Assembly (NCBI RefSeq): GCF_000381925.1
Contig: NZ_KB907309.1
Location: 992,001-1,056,000, forward strand
DNA: 64,000 nucleotides
Reading direction: 5' to 3'
From: Nocardia sp. BMG111209
GTDB lineage: Bacteria; Actinomycetota; Actinomycetes; Mycobacteriales; Mycobacteriaceae
The notes beneath the pieces were generated by a model. That model searched no databases. It saw nothing but the letters and a program-made list of their open reading frames with translations, and was not told where the DNA came from. Numbering within the stretch: position 1 is the first letter of the stretch; the number at the start of each line of letters is the position of its first letter. This document shows, in pieces, positions 8,868 through 17,700 of the stretch. Made by a program: the position numbers and the translations under genes.

Positions 8868-9620
8868 ATGGGTCACACGACCGTCGTCACACCCACCGCC
8901 GCCGAGCGGGTGCGCAGCGCCTGCGCACGCGCCGGGGCGGCAACCCTGGCCCTGCCCGGAGCCGAACCGGTTCCCACCGTGTTGCATCACGTCCGGGCCT
9001 GCGGCGACGCGGTGCTCGCGGTCGCCGCCGATTCGGGGGCCGCCGCGGCGGCCGCGGCCTGGACCCCCGCGATGCTGGAGCTCACCGATCGGGCCCCGCT
9101 GCGGCTGCGGGAACCGGTGCGGGCGCTGATCTGGCTGCGCGGCCGGCTGCGCGCGGTCCCCGAATTCGCCCAGCGCGCACTGGCCGCCGAGGTCGCCGCC
9201 GAATATCCGCATCCGGCCCTGCTCGACGTCGGCCACACGACCGTGCTGCTGCGGCTGGTCCTGGATTCCGCGGTGATGGCCGACGCGGCCGGCGCGGTCT
9301 CGGTGCCGCCGGCCGAATTGCGCTCCGCCACAACGGATCCGTTCTGGGAGCTGGAATCGGCGTGGTTGCAGCACATCGACAGCGATCATGCCGAGATCGT
9401 CGGCGCGCTGGCCCGGCATCTGCCGGTTCGCCTGCGCGGCGGCCGGATCCGGCCGCTGGCCATCGATCGCTACGGCATCACGCTGCGCGTCGAGGGTCCG
9501 GAGGCCGACCACGATGTGCGGCTGCCGTTCGCCAGTCCGGCCGAGGATGTGCAGTCACTGTCGCGCGCCCTGCGCATCCTCGCGGGCTGCCCCTTTCTGA
9601 ACCGCATGCGACGCCCCTGA
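8868..9620 (+). CDS. DUF2470 domain protein, probably iron-repressed (Rv3839-like)
   Basis: A 250-residue cytoplasmic protein. The C-terminal 90 residues, from FWELESAWLQHIDSDHAEIV onward, match the DUF2470 domain, which forms the C-terminal part of HugZ-type haem oxygenases; the N-terminal half is related to the flavin-fold half of such proteins but divergent. ATG 8868 has a GGAGG ribosome binding site 5 nt upstream and lies 28 nt after an IdeR-type box. I recall the M. tuberculosis homologue Rv3839 being listed in the IdeR regulon. A role in haem or iron use is plausible, but no haem-ligand residue can be assigned. Confidence 0.82.
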   Translation: MGHTTVVTPTAAERVRSACARAGAATLALPGAEPVPTVLHHVRACGDAVLAVAADSGAAAAAAAWTPAMLELTDRAPLRLREPVRALIWLRGRLRAVPEFAQRALAAEVAAEYPHPALLDVGHTTVLLRLVLDSAVMADAAGAVSVPPAELRSATTDPFWELESAWLQHIDSDHAEIVGALARHLPVRLRGGRIRPLAIDRYGITLRVEGPEADHDVRLPFASPAEDVQSLSRALRILAGCPFLNRMRRP

Positions 9621-9644
9621 TCCCGCGCCCCTACATTGGCGGGC

Positions 9645-10433
9645 ATGGTGTCTGAACCCGCGCCCGCGTGGCCCGCGCCCACCCCGGATCGGGAGCGGAC
9701 GGCGATCCGGCTGGAGATCGTCATCGTCCTGGTCGTCACGTTCGGCCTCAGCGGGGCCAGTGCGGCGCTGTCGCTGGTGGAGAGCGCGCTCGCCCCGGGC
9801 GGTGTCGGCGGGCAGAAGGTGGCGCTGAATCCGTCGCGCGCCGAACAGTCCACCATCGACCTGCTGTTCCAGCTGCTGAGCGCGCTGCGCCTGGTCGGCT
9901 GGGCGGCCCTCGGCCTGTATCTGTTGTGGCGCAGCGGGATCGGACCGCGGCTGATCGGGCTGGCCCGGCCGCGACTGCGCGCCGACGTACTGCCCGGCGC
10001 GGCGCTGGCCGCGCTGATCGGACTGCCGGGGCTGGCGCTGTATCTCGTCGCGCACGCCCTGGGCCTCAGCGTCACCATCGTGCCGAGTTCGCTGGGCGAC
10101 CACTGGTGGCGGCTGCCGGCGCTGGTGCTGTCCGCGATCGCGAACGCGGTCGCCGAGGAGGTGCTGGTGGTCGGCTATCTGATCAGCCGGCTCCGGGCGC
10201 TGGACTGGTCACCGCGGCGATCGCTGGTGGCCTCGGCGCTGTTGCGCGGTAGCTACCACCTCTACCAGGGGCTCGGCGGCGGGCTCGGCAATCTGGTGAT
10301 GGGCGTGATCTTCGGCGGCTATTGGCAGCGGACCACGCGGTTGTGGCCGCTGGTGCTGGCCCACGCGACCATCGATACCGTCGCCTACGTCGGCTACACC
10401 GTGCTGCACGGGCACGTGTCCTGGCTGCCCTGA
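9645..10433 (+). CDS. CPBP-family intramembrane glutamic endopeptidase
   Basis: A 262-residue integral membrane protein with about seven hydrophobic helices. The family's three motifs are present near the C-terminus: Glu-Glu in AVAEEVLVVGYL, Arg-x3-His in LLRGSYHLYQG, and a final His in LAHATIDT. CPBP (Abi) proteins cleave prenylated or membrane-embedded substrates; in bacteria most substrates are unknown, and some act in bacteriocin self-immunity. ATG 9645 begins MVSEP after a short gap from the DUF2470 gene; the ribosome binding site is weak. Confidence 0.88.
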   Translation: MVSEPAPAWPAPTPDRERTAIRLEIVIVLVVTFGLSGASAALSLVESALAPGGVGGQKVALNPSRAEQSTIDLLFQLLSALRLVGWAALGLYLLWRSGIGPRLIGLARPRLRADVLPGAALAALIGLPGLALYLVAHALGLSVTIVPSSLGDHWWRLPALVLSAIANAVAEEVLVVGYLISRLRALDWSPRRSLVASALLRGSYHLYQGLGGGLGNLVMGVIFGGYWQRTTRLWPLVLAHATIDTVAYVGYTVLHGHVSWLP

Positions 10434-10503
10434 CCGATCCGGCAGGTCATCGGCATCGCCGGAATCGACATGAACCGTACCGGCGGCGACATCAGTAGCA
10501 TCT

Positions 10504-11874
10504 ATGGAGATGAACGGCGAAGACCCCCGGCACGACGCACGGACACGCCGGGTACCGCCGTCCGGCACGCCCGGCTCGTACCGGCCTGCCCCGAACCATC
10601 GGTCCCCGGACGAGGTGCCGACCCGGCCCGCCCCCGAGCCGACGCAGGTCATGCGCCGCGATCGGCAATCCGGTTCGCCGCTGGCCTATTCCGCGGTGCC
10701 GACCCCGAACAACTCGCCGCCGCAATCACACCGGCCACCGCCCGGCGCGAACCGCGGCGGCCCGCCGCCCCCGAACCGGCGGCCGGTCGCGCCGCCGCCC
10801 GGACCGCCGCCGCGGCGTACCGCGCAGAGCGGTGCCGGTGGTGGCGAGGGCGGCGCGCGCCGCGGCCGGCGCAATCCGCCGCCGGACTCCCCGCAGGCCG
10901 CGATCGCCCCGCCGCGCCGCCGCCGGCCGCGCTGGGGCCGGCGGCTGCTGATCGTGCTGCTGATCCTGATCATCGCGCCGATCGCGGCGCTGATCTATCT
11001 GGACAGCACCCTGACCCGCATCGACGCCCTGGGCGGGTATGCGAACCGGGTCGGCGACACCCCCGGCACGAACTGGCTGCTCGCCGGATCGGACAGCCGC
11101 GACGGGCTCTCCTCGGCGCAGGAGGCCCAGCTCACCACCGGTAGCGCCGCCGATGCCGGTGGCGAGCGCAGCGACACCATCATGCTGGTGCACATGCCGA
11201 AATCGGGGCAGGCGACGGTGGTCAGCCTGCCGCGCGATTCCTATGTGAGCATTCCGGGCCACGGCCGCGACAAACTCAACGCGGCCTTCTCCCTCGGCGG
11301 CCCGAAGTTGTTGTCGCAGACCGTGGAGGTCGCCACGGGCCTGCACATCGACCATTTCGCCAAGATCGGCTTCGGCGGGTTCGCGGGACTGGTCGACGCG
11401 GTCGGCGGCATCGATATGTGCCTGCCGCAGGCGATGAACGATCCGCTGGCCGGTATCGACCTGCCCGCCGGCTGCCAGCATCTGGACGGGCCGAAGGCGC
11501 TCGGCTTCGTGCGCAGCCGCGCCACCGCGCGCGCGGATCTGGACCGGATGAACGATCAGCGACTGTTCCTGGCCGCGCTGCTGAAGAAGGCGACCGGCGC
11601 GTCGACGCTGGCCAATCCGTTCCGGCTGTGGTCGCTGGCGCAGGGCGCCGCCGGTTCGGTCCAGGTGGACCACGGCGATCACCTGTGGGACCTGGCCCGG
11701 CTCGGCTGGGCGCTGCACGGCGGCACGATCGCCACGACCGTGCCGATCGGCGGCTTCGAGGACGTGTCCGGCAGCGGGAACGTCCTGCTGTGGGACCACG
11801 ACCGGGCCACCACGTTCTTCGGTGACCTGGCCGCCGACCGCCCGCTGCCGCCGGATCTGATCACGGTCGGCTGA
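10504..11874 (+). CDS. LCP family glycopolymer transferase (LytR-CpsA-Psr)
   Basis: A 456-residue type II membrane protein. A cytoplasmic Pro/Arg-rich tail (about 1-145) is followed by one helix (LLIVLLILIIAPIAALIYL, about 147-165) and an extracytoplasmic LCP domain. Recognisable LCP motifs are GSDSRDG, RSDTIMLVHM, LPRDSYVSIPG and FVRSRATARADLDRMNDQR, which include the Arg/Asp residues binding polyprenyl pyrophosphate. In mycolata such enzymes attach arabinogalactan to peptidoglycan, so that is the likely role. It lacks the C-terminal LytR_C domain seen in some paralogues. It converges on the DUF5926 gene 18 bp away. Confidence 0.9.
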   Translation: MEMNGEDPRHDARTRRVPPSGTPGSYRPAPNHRSPDEVPTRPAPEPTQVMRRDRQSGSPLAYSAVPTPNNSPPQSHRPPPGANRGGPPPPNRRPVAPPPGPPPRRTAQSGAGGGEGGARRGRRNPPPDSPQAAIAPPRRRRPRWGRRLLIVLLILIIAPIAALIYLDSTLTRIDALGGYANRVGDTPGTNWLLAGSDSRDGLSSAQEAQLTTGSAADAGGERSDTIMLVHMPKSGQATVVSLPRDSYVSIPGHGRDKLNAAFSLGGPKLLSQTVEVATGLHIDHFAKIGFGGFAGLVDAVGGIDMCLPQAMNDPLAGIDLPAGCQHLDGPKALGFVRSRATARADLDRMNDQRLFLAALLKKATGASTLANPFRLWSLAQGAAGSVQVDHGDHLWDLARLGWALHGGTIATTVPIGGFEDVSGSGNVLLWDHDRATTFFGDLAADRPLPPDLITVG

Positions 11875-11892
11875 GGCGGCCGGCGAACCGGT

Positions 11893-12816
11893 TCAGCGCA
11901 GCGTGACCTGACGCGACCGCAGGCCGTCGCGCGAGCGGCGCTCGTCCGCGGTCAACGGCGAGTCGGCGGCCAGGGCCGCGAGCAGCCGGACCCCGAATTC
12001 GGCTGCGGCCGTGACCCATTCGGCCGGATGGCGATCGTGATCCAGATCGAACACCGGCACCAGCAGCCCGTGCGTCCGGAACGAACCGGCGAACCGGGAA
12101 CCCTCACCGAGTTGCAGACCGCCCGCGGCGTGCACCCGGGCCAGCGCCAGCATGAGGTCGTCCTCGTTCTCCGGGCGGACCCAGCGCAGATGCGCCCGCT
12201 CCCCCGCGTCCACCCACCAGGCCGCGCCGACCGCGTCGGCGCCGAGTTCCAGTCGCGCCGACGGCATGATCGCGCGGTTGGCCTGTTCGATGGTGGCGGC
12301 CACCTGCGGATCGGGCTGCACACCGGCCGGCACCCACCAGTTGAAGTCGGAGTGCACGGTGAGATCGAGGCTCGCACCGGGATCGATCACCTCGGTCAGC
12401 GCCGGTGCGGCAACGCCGGATTCGGCGACCGAGTCGAGCGAGCCGCCCGGCTCGGCGGACTGCGTCCACAGGATGGCGGCGGCCAGGTCCGCGGCCGGAT
12501 CGGCGGACTGGTGCTGGACCTGGGCGCCGACGAATCCGGTCGGTTCGGCGCCGGCCCGCACCAGCGCGGCCACCGCACCGGGCAGCACCGTGGCGAGGGT
12601 GACCGGCCGATCGCCCTGGGCGCCCGGGGCCAGCTTCAGCGTCGCGGTCGCCGAGGGCACGAACTCCCGGAGAGCGACCAGATCGCATTCGGCGGCCAGC
12701 CCGGCGAACGGACGGGTGACGGTCTGCGCCGCCTGTTCCTGCGCCGCCCGGCGCTCGGCGAGGCGCTGTGCCCGGTTGCTGTCGGGCTTGGGACTGTTGC
12801 GCTTGCTTTTACCCAC
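11893..12816 (-). CDS. DUF5926 family protein
   Basis: A 307-residue cytosolic protein of an actinobacteria-specific family with no known activity. It begins with a strongly basic, probably disordered segment (GKSKRNSPKPDSNRAQRLAERR), then an alpha/beta domain containing the conserved HSDFNWWVPAG segment near residue 155 and WWVDAGERAHLRWVRPENEDD near 205. GTG 12816 is chosen because the conserved GKSKRN start follows it directly; upstream residues in the open frame are not family-like. In M. tuberculosis the corresponding spot holds bfrB, so this is a local difference from that gene order. Confidence 0.75.
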   Translation of the reverse strand: MGKSKRNSPKPDSNRAQRLAERRAAQEQAAQTVTRPFAGLAAECDLVALREFVPSATATLKLAPGAQGDRPVTLATVLPGAVAALVRAGAEPTGFVGAQVQHQSADPAADLAAAILWTQSAEPGGSLDSVAESGVAAPALTEVIDPGASLDLTVHSDFNWWVPAGVQPDPQVAATIEQANRAIMPSARLELGADAVGAAWWVDAGERAHLRWVRPENEDDLMLALARVHAAGGLQLGEGSRFAGSFRTHGLLVPVFDLDHDRHPAEWVTAAAEFGVRLLAALAADSPLTADERRSRDGLRSRQVTLR

Positions 12817-12902
12817 GAACGCAGAACCTACAGTGTCGGCCCGCCGACCGTCCGCAACCCCTGGCCGATCCGCACCGCGCGCGGCCGGATGCCGCCACCG
12901 GC

Positions 12903-13670
12903 TCAGACGGCGTCGAGCACCGCCTTGGTCCGGCCCGGATGGTTGGTGGCGATCCAGCTGACGCCCAGGTCGGCGCACAGCTTCACATCGGCGGGCTCGT
13001 CGACGGTCCAGCAGTAGGTGGCCCGCCCGGCGGCGGCCGCCTTGTCGACCAGATCAGGATGTTCGCGCAGGGTCTTCACCGAGGGACCGACGGCGGTGGC
13101 GCCGACCGTGGTCGCGGCGCTGCCGCCGAGGTAGCGGGACGACTCGCCGAGCAACACGGTCGGCAACAGCGGCGCGGCGCGGCGGATCCGCCAGACCGCG
13201 GTGGCGGCGAAGGACATCACCACCGCGCGGGAGTGGTCGGCGGAGGCGGGGGTGGCGATGCCGAACCGCTGCAACTCGGCCAGCAGCTTGTTCTCCACCA
13301 GCGCGCCGTAGCGCACCGGATGTTTGGTCTCGATGAACAGCTTGCTCGGCTGGGAACGCCAGTCCAGTACGAGCGTGATCAGCTCGCTCAGGGTCAGTAC
13401 CGGCGAGGGCTCCTCGGCGGTGCCGAAGTTCAGCTCCTTCAGCTCGTCCAGGCTCATCTCGCTGACCAGACCGGTGCCGTCGGAGGTGCGATCGACCGTG
13501 CGATCGTGCACGCACACCAGATGACCGTCGCGGGTCAGCCGGATATCGCATTCCAGTCCGGCGGCGCCCTCCTGCAGGGCCAGCTCGTAGGCGGCCAGGG
13601 TGTGCTCCGGGCGTTCTCCGGACGCGCCACGATGCGCGACCACGAACGGTGCGCGGTTGCCCCCGTTCAT
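12903..13670 (-). CDS. Glycerophosphodiester phosphodiesterase (GlpQ1/Rv3842c-like)
   Basis: Hydrolyses glycerophosphodiesters to glycerol-3-phosphate and an alcohol. The 255-residue protein has the GDPD catalytic set: HRGASGERPEHTLAAY at residues 12-27 (His12, Arg13, Glu19, His22), then ECDIRLTRDGHLVCVHD with the metal-binding Glu/Asp and second catalytic His, and the late SWIATNHPG. No signal peptide is visible, so it is the cytosolic type. ATG 13670 overlaps the upstream stop codon as ATGA, so it is coupled to the DUF4328 gene. The position beside DUF4328 and sodA matches glpQ1 of M. tuberculosis. Confidence 0.92.
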   Translation of the reverse strand: MNGGNRAPFVVAHRGASGERPEHTLAAYELALQEGAAGLECDIRLTRDGHLVCVHDRTVDRTSDGTGLVSEMSLDELKELNFGTAEEPSPVLTLSELITLVLDWRSQPSKLFIETKHPVRYGALVENKLLAELQRFGIATPASADHSRAVVMSFAATAVWRIRRAAPLLPTVLLGESSRYLGGSAATTVGATAVGPSVKTLREHPDLVDKAAAAGRATYCWTVDEPADVKLCADLGVSWIATNHPGRTKAVLDAV

Positions 13671-14746
13671 TTCGCCATGACCTCCTCCTGCTCCGCGGCG
13701 CCGGGCGTGGCGCCCGTTGCGGCACGATCATCCCCGACCGGGGTCGACGGCGCGCGGCCGGCGGATTCCCCGACGGCGTGGACCGGTTCGATCAGCACCG
13801 CGGCGGGACCGGCGGCGGGCACCCAGCGCCGCGGCTGCCGAGCGCGACCGCGCAGGTCACGACCCTCGCAGCGGCGCACGACCCACAGCGAGAGCAGGGC
13901 GACCGCCGCGGCCGCCAGATCCGTGTAGGCGCTGATCATCACACCGTCGGCGCGCGCCTGCAGCGAATCGGCGGTATGCCAGCACAGCGCGACGACCACC
14001 AGGACACCGTCGAATACCCAGGCGCACCACCAGATCCGCACCGCGCGCAGCGCGCGGGGATCGGCGCGCCGGGCCAGCTCGGTGAGGAACACTCCCGGCC
14101 ACAGCAGGTTGACCACCGGAACGAGACAGCCGCACAACACCATCCACACCGGCCGCGGATCCTGTTCGCCCGCCGCGGCATAGGCGGTGCGCCGGGCCCG
14201 GATCAGCCAGCCGACCAGCGCGATCGCGGTGACCAGCGCGGCCAGCAGCGCGAATCCGGCCAGCAGGTACAGCGATACGTCCGACACCACCAGCAGCGCC
14301 CGGGGAATCAGCCGGGTGCGGTTGCGCAACAGGATCAGGTACCGGCCGATCTCGGCGACGGCGGCCAGCGCGAACAGCACGGCGGTGAGCACCAGCAACC
14401 CGGCGACCCGATCGGCGAGCCGGGCCAACCGGCCCCGCCTGTCCGCCGCCGGCGCCGGCGGACTGTCGCGCAGGCCCCAGCGCGGCACCTCGGCATAGCC
14501 GGGCGTACCGGCCGACGCCGGTGCCGCCGCACGCGCGCTCCCGCGCGGCCGCCGGCCGGGCGGGCGGGCGACCCAGCGATAGTTGCGGCGCTCGGGCGGC
14601 GCGTCGACCGGACCCGGGGACAACAGCACCCCGCGGCAGCGCGGGCACCAGTGCATCGGGGTGCCCTGCACCGCCCAGCGCGACCCGCACCGCGCGCAGG
14701 GCTGCACCACGGCGCCACCGCGGCCCGCACCGCCGGGGACGCTCAT
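13667..14746 (-). CDS. DUF4328 membrane protein with N-terminal zinc ribbon
   Basis: A 359-residue protein. Residues 15-40 hold a Cys4 ribbon (CARCGSRW then HWCPRCRG), followed by a basic linker and five or six hydrophobic helices between about 105 and 290 that form the DUF4328 region, then a Pro/Ala-rich tail. The function of DUF4328 is unknown. ATG 14746 overlaps the rhodanese stop by 1 nt (TGATG), and its own stop overlaps the GDPD start, so rhodanese, this gene and GDPD form a tight operon. M. tuberculosis Rv3843c is the likely counterpart. Confidence 0.82.
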   Translation of the reverse strand: MSVPGGAGRGGAVVQPCARCGSRWAVQGTPMHWCPRCRGVLLSPGPVDAPPERRNYRWVARPPGRRPRGSARAAAPASAGTPGYAEVPRWGLRDSPPAPAADRRGRLARLADRVAGLLVLTAVLFALAAVAEIGRYLILLRNRTRLIPRALLVVSDVSLYLLAGFALLAALVTAIALVGWLIRARRTAYAAAGEQDPRPVWMVLCGCLVPVVNLLWPGVFLTELARRADPRALRAVRIWWCAWVFDGVLVVVALCWHTADSLQARADGVMISAYTDLAAAAVALLSLWVVRRCEGRDLRGRARQPRRWVPAAGPAAVLIEPVHAVGESAGRAPSTPVGDDRAATGATPGAAEQEEVMAK

Positions 14747-15129
14747 CAGTAGACCTTCGCCTCGTGGTCGCCGGCGGCGGCGAGCGGCCGGCCCGCCTGC
14801 TGCCAGGCCACCATGCCGCCGAGCACGTTGACCGCGTCGAATCCGAAATGCGTCAGATAGCGCACGATCTGCAGGGAGCGGCCGCCTTGGCGGCAGATCA
14901 CGTAGATCTCGGTGCCGGTGTCCAGCTCCGCGAGGCGAGCCGGCACGTCGTTCATCGGAATGTGCACGGCGCCGGGCGCGTGCCCGAACTGCCATTCGTC
15001 GTCCTCCCGGACGTCGAGCAGCAGGCGGGCCGGCGCGGTGGCCGCGGTGCCGGATCCGGCGGGCGCCGCGGTGTCGAATTCGGCCGGCACGGCCTCGATC
15101 GGCACGGACGGAATCTCGGAGCTCGTCAC
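14746..15129 (-). CDS. Rhodanese-like domain protein
   Basis: A single rhodanese domain of 127 residues. The domain opens with LLLDVREDDEWQFGHAPGAVHI and the active-site loop is CRQGGRS, with the catalytic Cys and an Arg-rich phosphate-like cradle; it closes with NVLGGMVAWQQAG. It probably carries persulfide sulfur or acts as a redox/sulfur shuttle; partners are unknown. GTG 15129 is preferred because upstream residues in the open frame run into the DnaA-box region and are not rhodanese-like. It is the first gene of the operon with the DUF4328 and GDPD genes. Confidence 0.88.
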   Translation of the reverse strand: MTSSEIPSVPIEAVPAEFDTAAPAGSGTAATAPARLLLDVREDDEWQFGHAPGAVHIPMNDVPARLAELDTGTEIYVICRQGGRSLQIVRYLTHFGFDAVNVLGGMVAWQQAGRPLAAAGDHEAKVY

Positions 15130-15190
15130 GGCTTCGATCCTGCCACGCCCGGCGACCGATGCCGAGAGTTCGGGGGCCCTCGAAAACAGG

Positions 15191-15220
15191 TTATGCACAG
15201 TGTCCACAACCTTATCCACA
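15191..15220 (+). promoter_or_regulatory. Cluster of three tandem DnaA boxes
   Basis: Three 9-mers in the same orientation: TTATGCACA (15191-15199, one mismatch to the TTATCCACA consensus), GTGTCCACA (15200-15208, one mismatch to the actinobacterial form TTGTCCACA) and a perfect TTATCCACA (15212-15220). They lie in the 294-bp divergent intergenic region between the rhodanese and the next gene. No dnaA or dnaN is nearby, so this is not oriC itself. Possible roles are a DnaA-titration site or DnaA-regulated transcription. Confidence 0.7.
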
Positions 15221-15423
15221 GGTTGCGGATGCGGCATTCGGGCCACGACGGAAGCGGGCGATCGATCCGGGACTCCCCTCCTCCTATCCCGGAGCAATCG
15301 CCCGCCGAATACTTGGACGGGGTGCGGGACCGTTCGGTTCCCGCGACTTCCGAAAATCCGGCAACACTTCCGAAGCCGCGGAAATGCGGGATCCGGCCCG
15401 GTGACGTCGGTAACCTTCCCCCT

Positions 15424-16035
15424 ATGGAAGCGACCAGGGGGCTACTCGACGACCTCGATACCGCCGGGCTGAACATGGCACTTTCCGAGGCAACCTGCCG
15501 CGGTGTGGCGGTCGATGTCGCAAACGACCGGTTACACCTGGAACTCGAAGTGCTCACCCTCCCCCTCGACGGTCCGCCTCCGGAGGATCGCGTGATCCAA
15601 CTGGCCCTCACCGGTGTCGGCCGGGTCGCCGCGTCGCTGCGTGTCCAGTACTGGGACGAACTCGATCCGAAGGTGTTGCCGCTGACCCTGGACGGGCTCA
15701 GCGAGGCCGCCCTCGGTTTCGGGGGCGCCGCCCTGCACGGCTGGGAATTCATCGACACCGACGACAGCGGCTGGTCGCTGTGGCGGGAACTGCTCAGCTT
15801 CGACACCGTCGTGAGCGACGCGCCCCCGCGCCACGTGCTGGAATTCAGCCTGCAGGAGGGCACCGATCCGCGCGAACTCGATGTGCGGGTGTGGTTCGAG
15901 AGCGTGGAGGTCGCCACGCAGGACGGCCTGCCCGTCGCGCTCCCGGAATTCATCGCCGGCAGCCGCCGGTGGTGGAAGGCGCACGACGCCTGTGACCCAC
16001 GCACCATGCTCCCGGATGTGGCTCCCCCCATGTGA
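15424..16035 (+). CDS. Hypothetical protein
   Basis: A 203-residue acidic protein I cannot assign. It starts METRG-like at ATG 15424 and has regular beta-rich segments (LHLELEVLTLPLDGPP, VIQLALTGVGRVAASLRVQYW) and a Trp-rich end (RRWWKAHDACD). It has no signal peptide, membrane helix or recognised catalytic motif. Codon bias is strong and the opposite strand is less convincing, so it is likely a real soluble protein. It is the last gene before sodA and is preceded by the DnaA-box intergenic region. Confidence 0.6.
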   Translation: MEATRGLLDDLDTAGLNMALSEATCRGVAVDVANDRLHLELEVLTLPLDGPPPEDRVIQLALTGVGRVAASLRVQYWDELDPKVLPLTLDGLSEAALGFGGAALHGWEFIDTDDSGWSLWRELLSFDTVVSDAPPRHVLEFSLQEGTDPRELDVRVWFESVEVATQDGLPVALPEFIAGSRRWWKAHDACDPRTMLPDVAPPM

Positions 16036-16208
16036 TTTCGCGCACCCGGTACGCCGCCGCCGCGGGGCGCCGGACGCGACGGCCGCCCAGCTGCCGGAAT
16101 GGAGGGGCGCGGCCTCGAGTTGCACGGGAGCGGGTGTACGAATGATGGTTGGGTGCGCTCGAACCCTTTGACCGAGTGCACACAGCCCGACATCAAGGAA
16201 GGGACAAC

Positions 16209-16832
16209 GTGGCTGAGTACACGCTGCCAGATCTGGATTACGACTACAGCGCTCTGGAGCCCCACATCTCCGGGCAGATCAACGAGCTGCATCATTCCAA
16301 GCATCACGCCGCCTACGTGGCCGGGGCCAACACGGCGGTCGAGAAGCTCGAAGCGGCCCGGGAGGCCGGCGATCACGGCGCCATCTTCCTGAACGAGAAG
16401 AACCTCGCCTTCCACCTGGGCGGGCACGTCAACCACTCGCTGTGGTGGAAGAACCTGTCCCCCAACGGCGGTGACAAGCCGGTCGGCGAGCTGGCCGCCG
16501 CGATCGACGACCAGTTCGGTTCGTTCGACAAGTTCCGCGCGCAGTTCACCGCCGCCGCCAACGGTCTGCAGGGCTCCGGCTGGGCGGTGCTGGCCTACGA
16601 CACCCTGGGCCAGAAGCTGCTGACCTTCCAGGTCTACGACCACCAGGCCAACTACCCGGTGGGCATCGTCCCGCTGCTGATCGTCGACATGTGGGAGCAC
16701 GCCTTCTACCTGCAGTACAAGAACGTCAAGGCCGACTTCGTCTCCGCCTTCTGGAACGTGGTCAACTGGGCCGATACCCAGGAGCGCTTCGCGCGGGCCG
16801 TGTCGCAGGGCAAGGGTCTCGTCTTCGGCTGA
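16209..16832 (+). CDS. sodA: Superoxide dismutase, Fe/Mn family
   Basis: Dismutates superoxide to hydrogen peroxide and oxygen. The 207-residue protein has the metal ligands at the same positions as M. tuberculosis SodA: His28 and His76 in the helical N-terminal half, and Asp160 and His164 in VDMWEHAFY. Residue 145 is His, as in the iron-using M. tuberculosis enzyme, which suggests Fe although metal choice cannot be settled by reading. There is no signal peptide; mycobacterial SodA is nevertheless exported. GTG 16209 follows a GGAAGGGAC ribosome binding region. A strong hairpin lies 20 nt after the stop. Confidence 0.96.
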   Translation: MAEYTLPDLDYDYSALEPHISGQINELHHSKHHAAYVAGANTAVEKLEAAREAGDHGAIFLNEKNLAFHLGGHVNHSLWWKNLSPNGGDKPVGELAAAIDDQFGSFDKFRAQFTAAANGLQGSGWAVLAYDTLGQKLLTFQVYDHQANYPVGIVPLLIVDMWEHAFYLQYKNVKADFVSAFWNVVNWADTQERFARAVSQGKGLVFG

Positions 16833-16851
16833 TCCGCCGACGGCACACCGG

Positions 16852-16886
16852 CGAGCCCGGATCCTCCTCGTGAGGATCCGGGCTCG
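16852..16886 (+). terminator. Hairpin terminator after sodA
   Basis: A 15-bp perfect stem (16852-16866 with 16872-16886; 5' arm CGAGCCCGGATCCTC) with a 5-nt loop. The T-tract is weak, as is common in high-GC actinobacteria. Confidence 0.8.
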
Positions 16887-17041
16887 TTCGTGTTTCGGCC
16901 GGGTTACCAGCGAATTGGCACTCTCCGGGACTTGTGTGCCAGGCATTGTTCGAGGCATTCTCGGGTACCCAGTGATCATCGGCGACGCGTTCGCCACTTT
17001 GCGGACCGCCGCCGGGTCGACTCGGCTTCTGGAGGTCCACG

Positions 17042-17572
17042 ATGCGCGCACACGACGACCAGGTGCGGATAACTCCGTTCGGACTGCACGGATCGCTGCG
17101 GGGATTCGTCATCGCCGGGCGCTGGCCCGACACCACCAAGGAATGGGCCCAGTTGCTGGTGCTGGCGGTGCGGGTGGCGAGTATGCCCGGCCTGCTCACC
17201 ACCTCGACGGTCTTCGGCGCCCGCGAGGAACTGCCCGACGATCCGCAGCCCGGCACGGTCGGGCTGGTCCTGGCCGAGGGCCCGGTACTCGGCGAGGAGG
17301 CGCTCGCACCCGGCAGATTTGCCGATCATGTGCCACCGGCGCTGATGATGCTGCATCCCCCCTCCGAGACCAGGCCGTCGCTGCCGGAGTGCGCGGGCGC
17401 GGCGTCCGGCTGCGTCCTGCTGCCGGGGGTGCCGCACCTGGGCCTGTCGCATCGCGCGGCCTGGGTGGAGGCGGAGCTGGACGGCACCGTCACCTCGATG
17501 ATCAGCCGGGTCGGCGTGGACCCGATCAGTGATCCCGACACTGCGGTTCTGGCCATGCTGCTGGCCGCGTGA
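17042..17572 (+). CDS. Conserved hypothetical protein (Rv3847-like)
   Basis: A 176-residue soluble protein from ATG 17042. It lies immediately after sodA, and its length (M. tuberculosis Rv3847 is about 177 residues) and place suggest the Rv3847 family. It has a basic N-terminal beta segment (VRITPFGLHGSLRGFVIAGRW), a helix with WAQLLVLAVRVAS, and a tail with three Cys residues. There is no known domain, export signal or catalytic motif. No function is assigned. Confidence 0.72.
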   Translation: MRAHDDQVRITPFGLHGSLRGFVIAGRWPDTTKEWAQLLVLAVRVASMPGLLTTSTVFGAREELPDDPQPGTVGLVLAEGPVLGEEALAPGRFADHVPPALMMLHPPSETRPSLPECAGAASGCVLLPGVPHLGLSHRAAWVEAELDGTVTSMISRVGVDPISDPDTAVLAMLLAA

Positions 17573-17662
17573 GGTGACCGGAACCCGCGCAGCAGGGTAA
17601 CCGAACTTATCCGGCCGGATCCCCAAACTTATTGTGCGCTATGCGATCTCGCGCACACGCGG

Positions 17663-17691
17663 TTGGCGGATCCGGACCCTTAGGGTAGGCT
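17663..17691 (+). promoter_or_regulatory. Predicted sigma-A promoter upstream of the Mn riboswitch
   Basis: TTGGCG (17663-17668) and TAGGCT (17686-17691) are separated by 17 bp, putting the transcription start near 17698, just before the first paired nucleotide of the riboswitch. Inferred from spacing only. Confidence 0.5.
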
Positions 17692-17700
17692 TGGTCCCAG

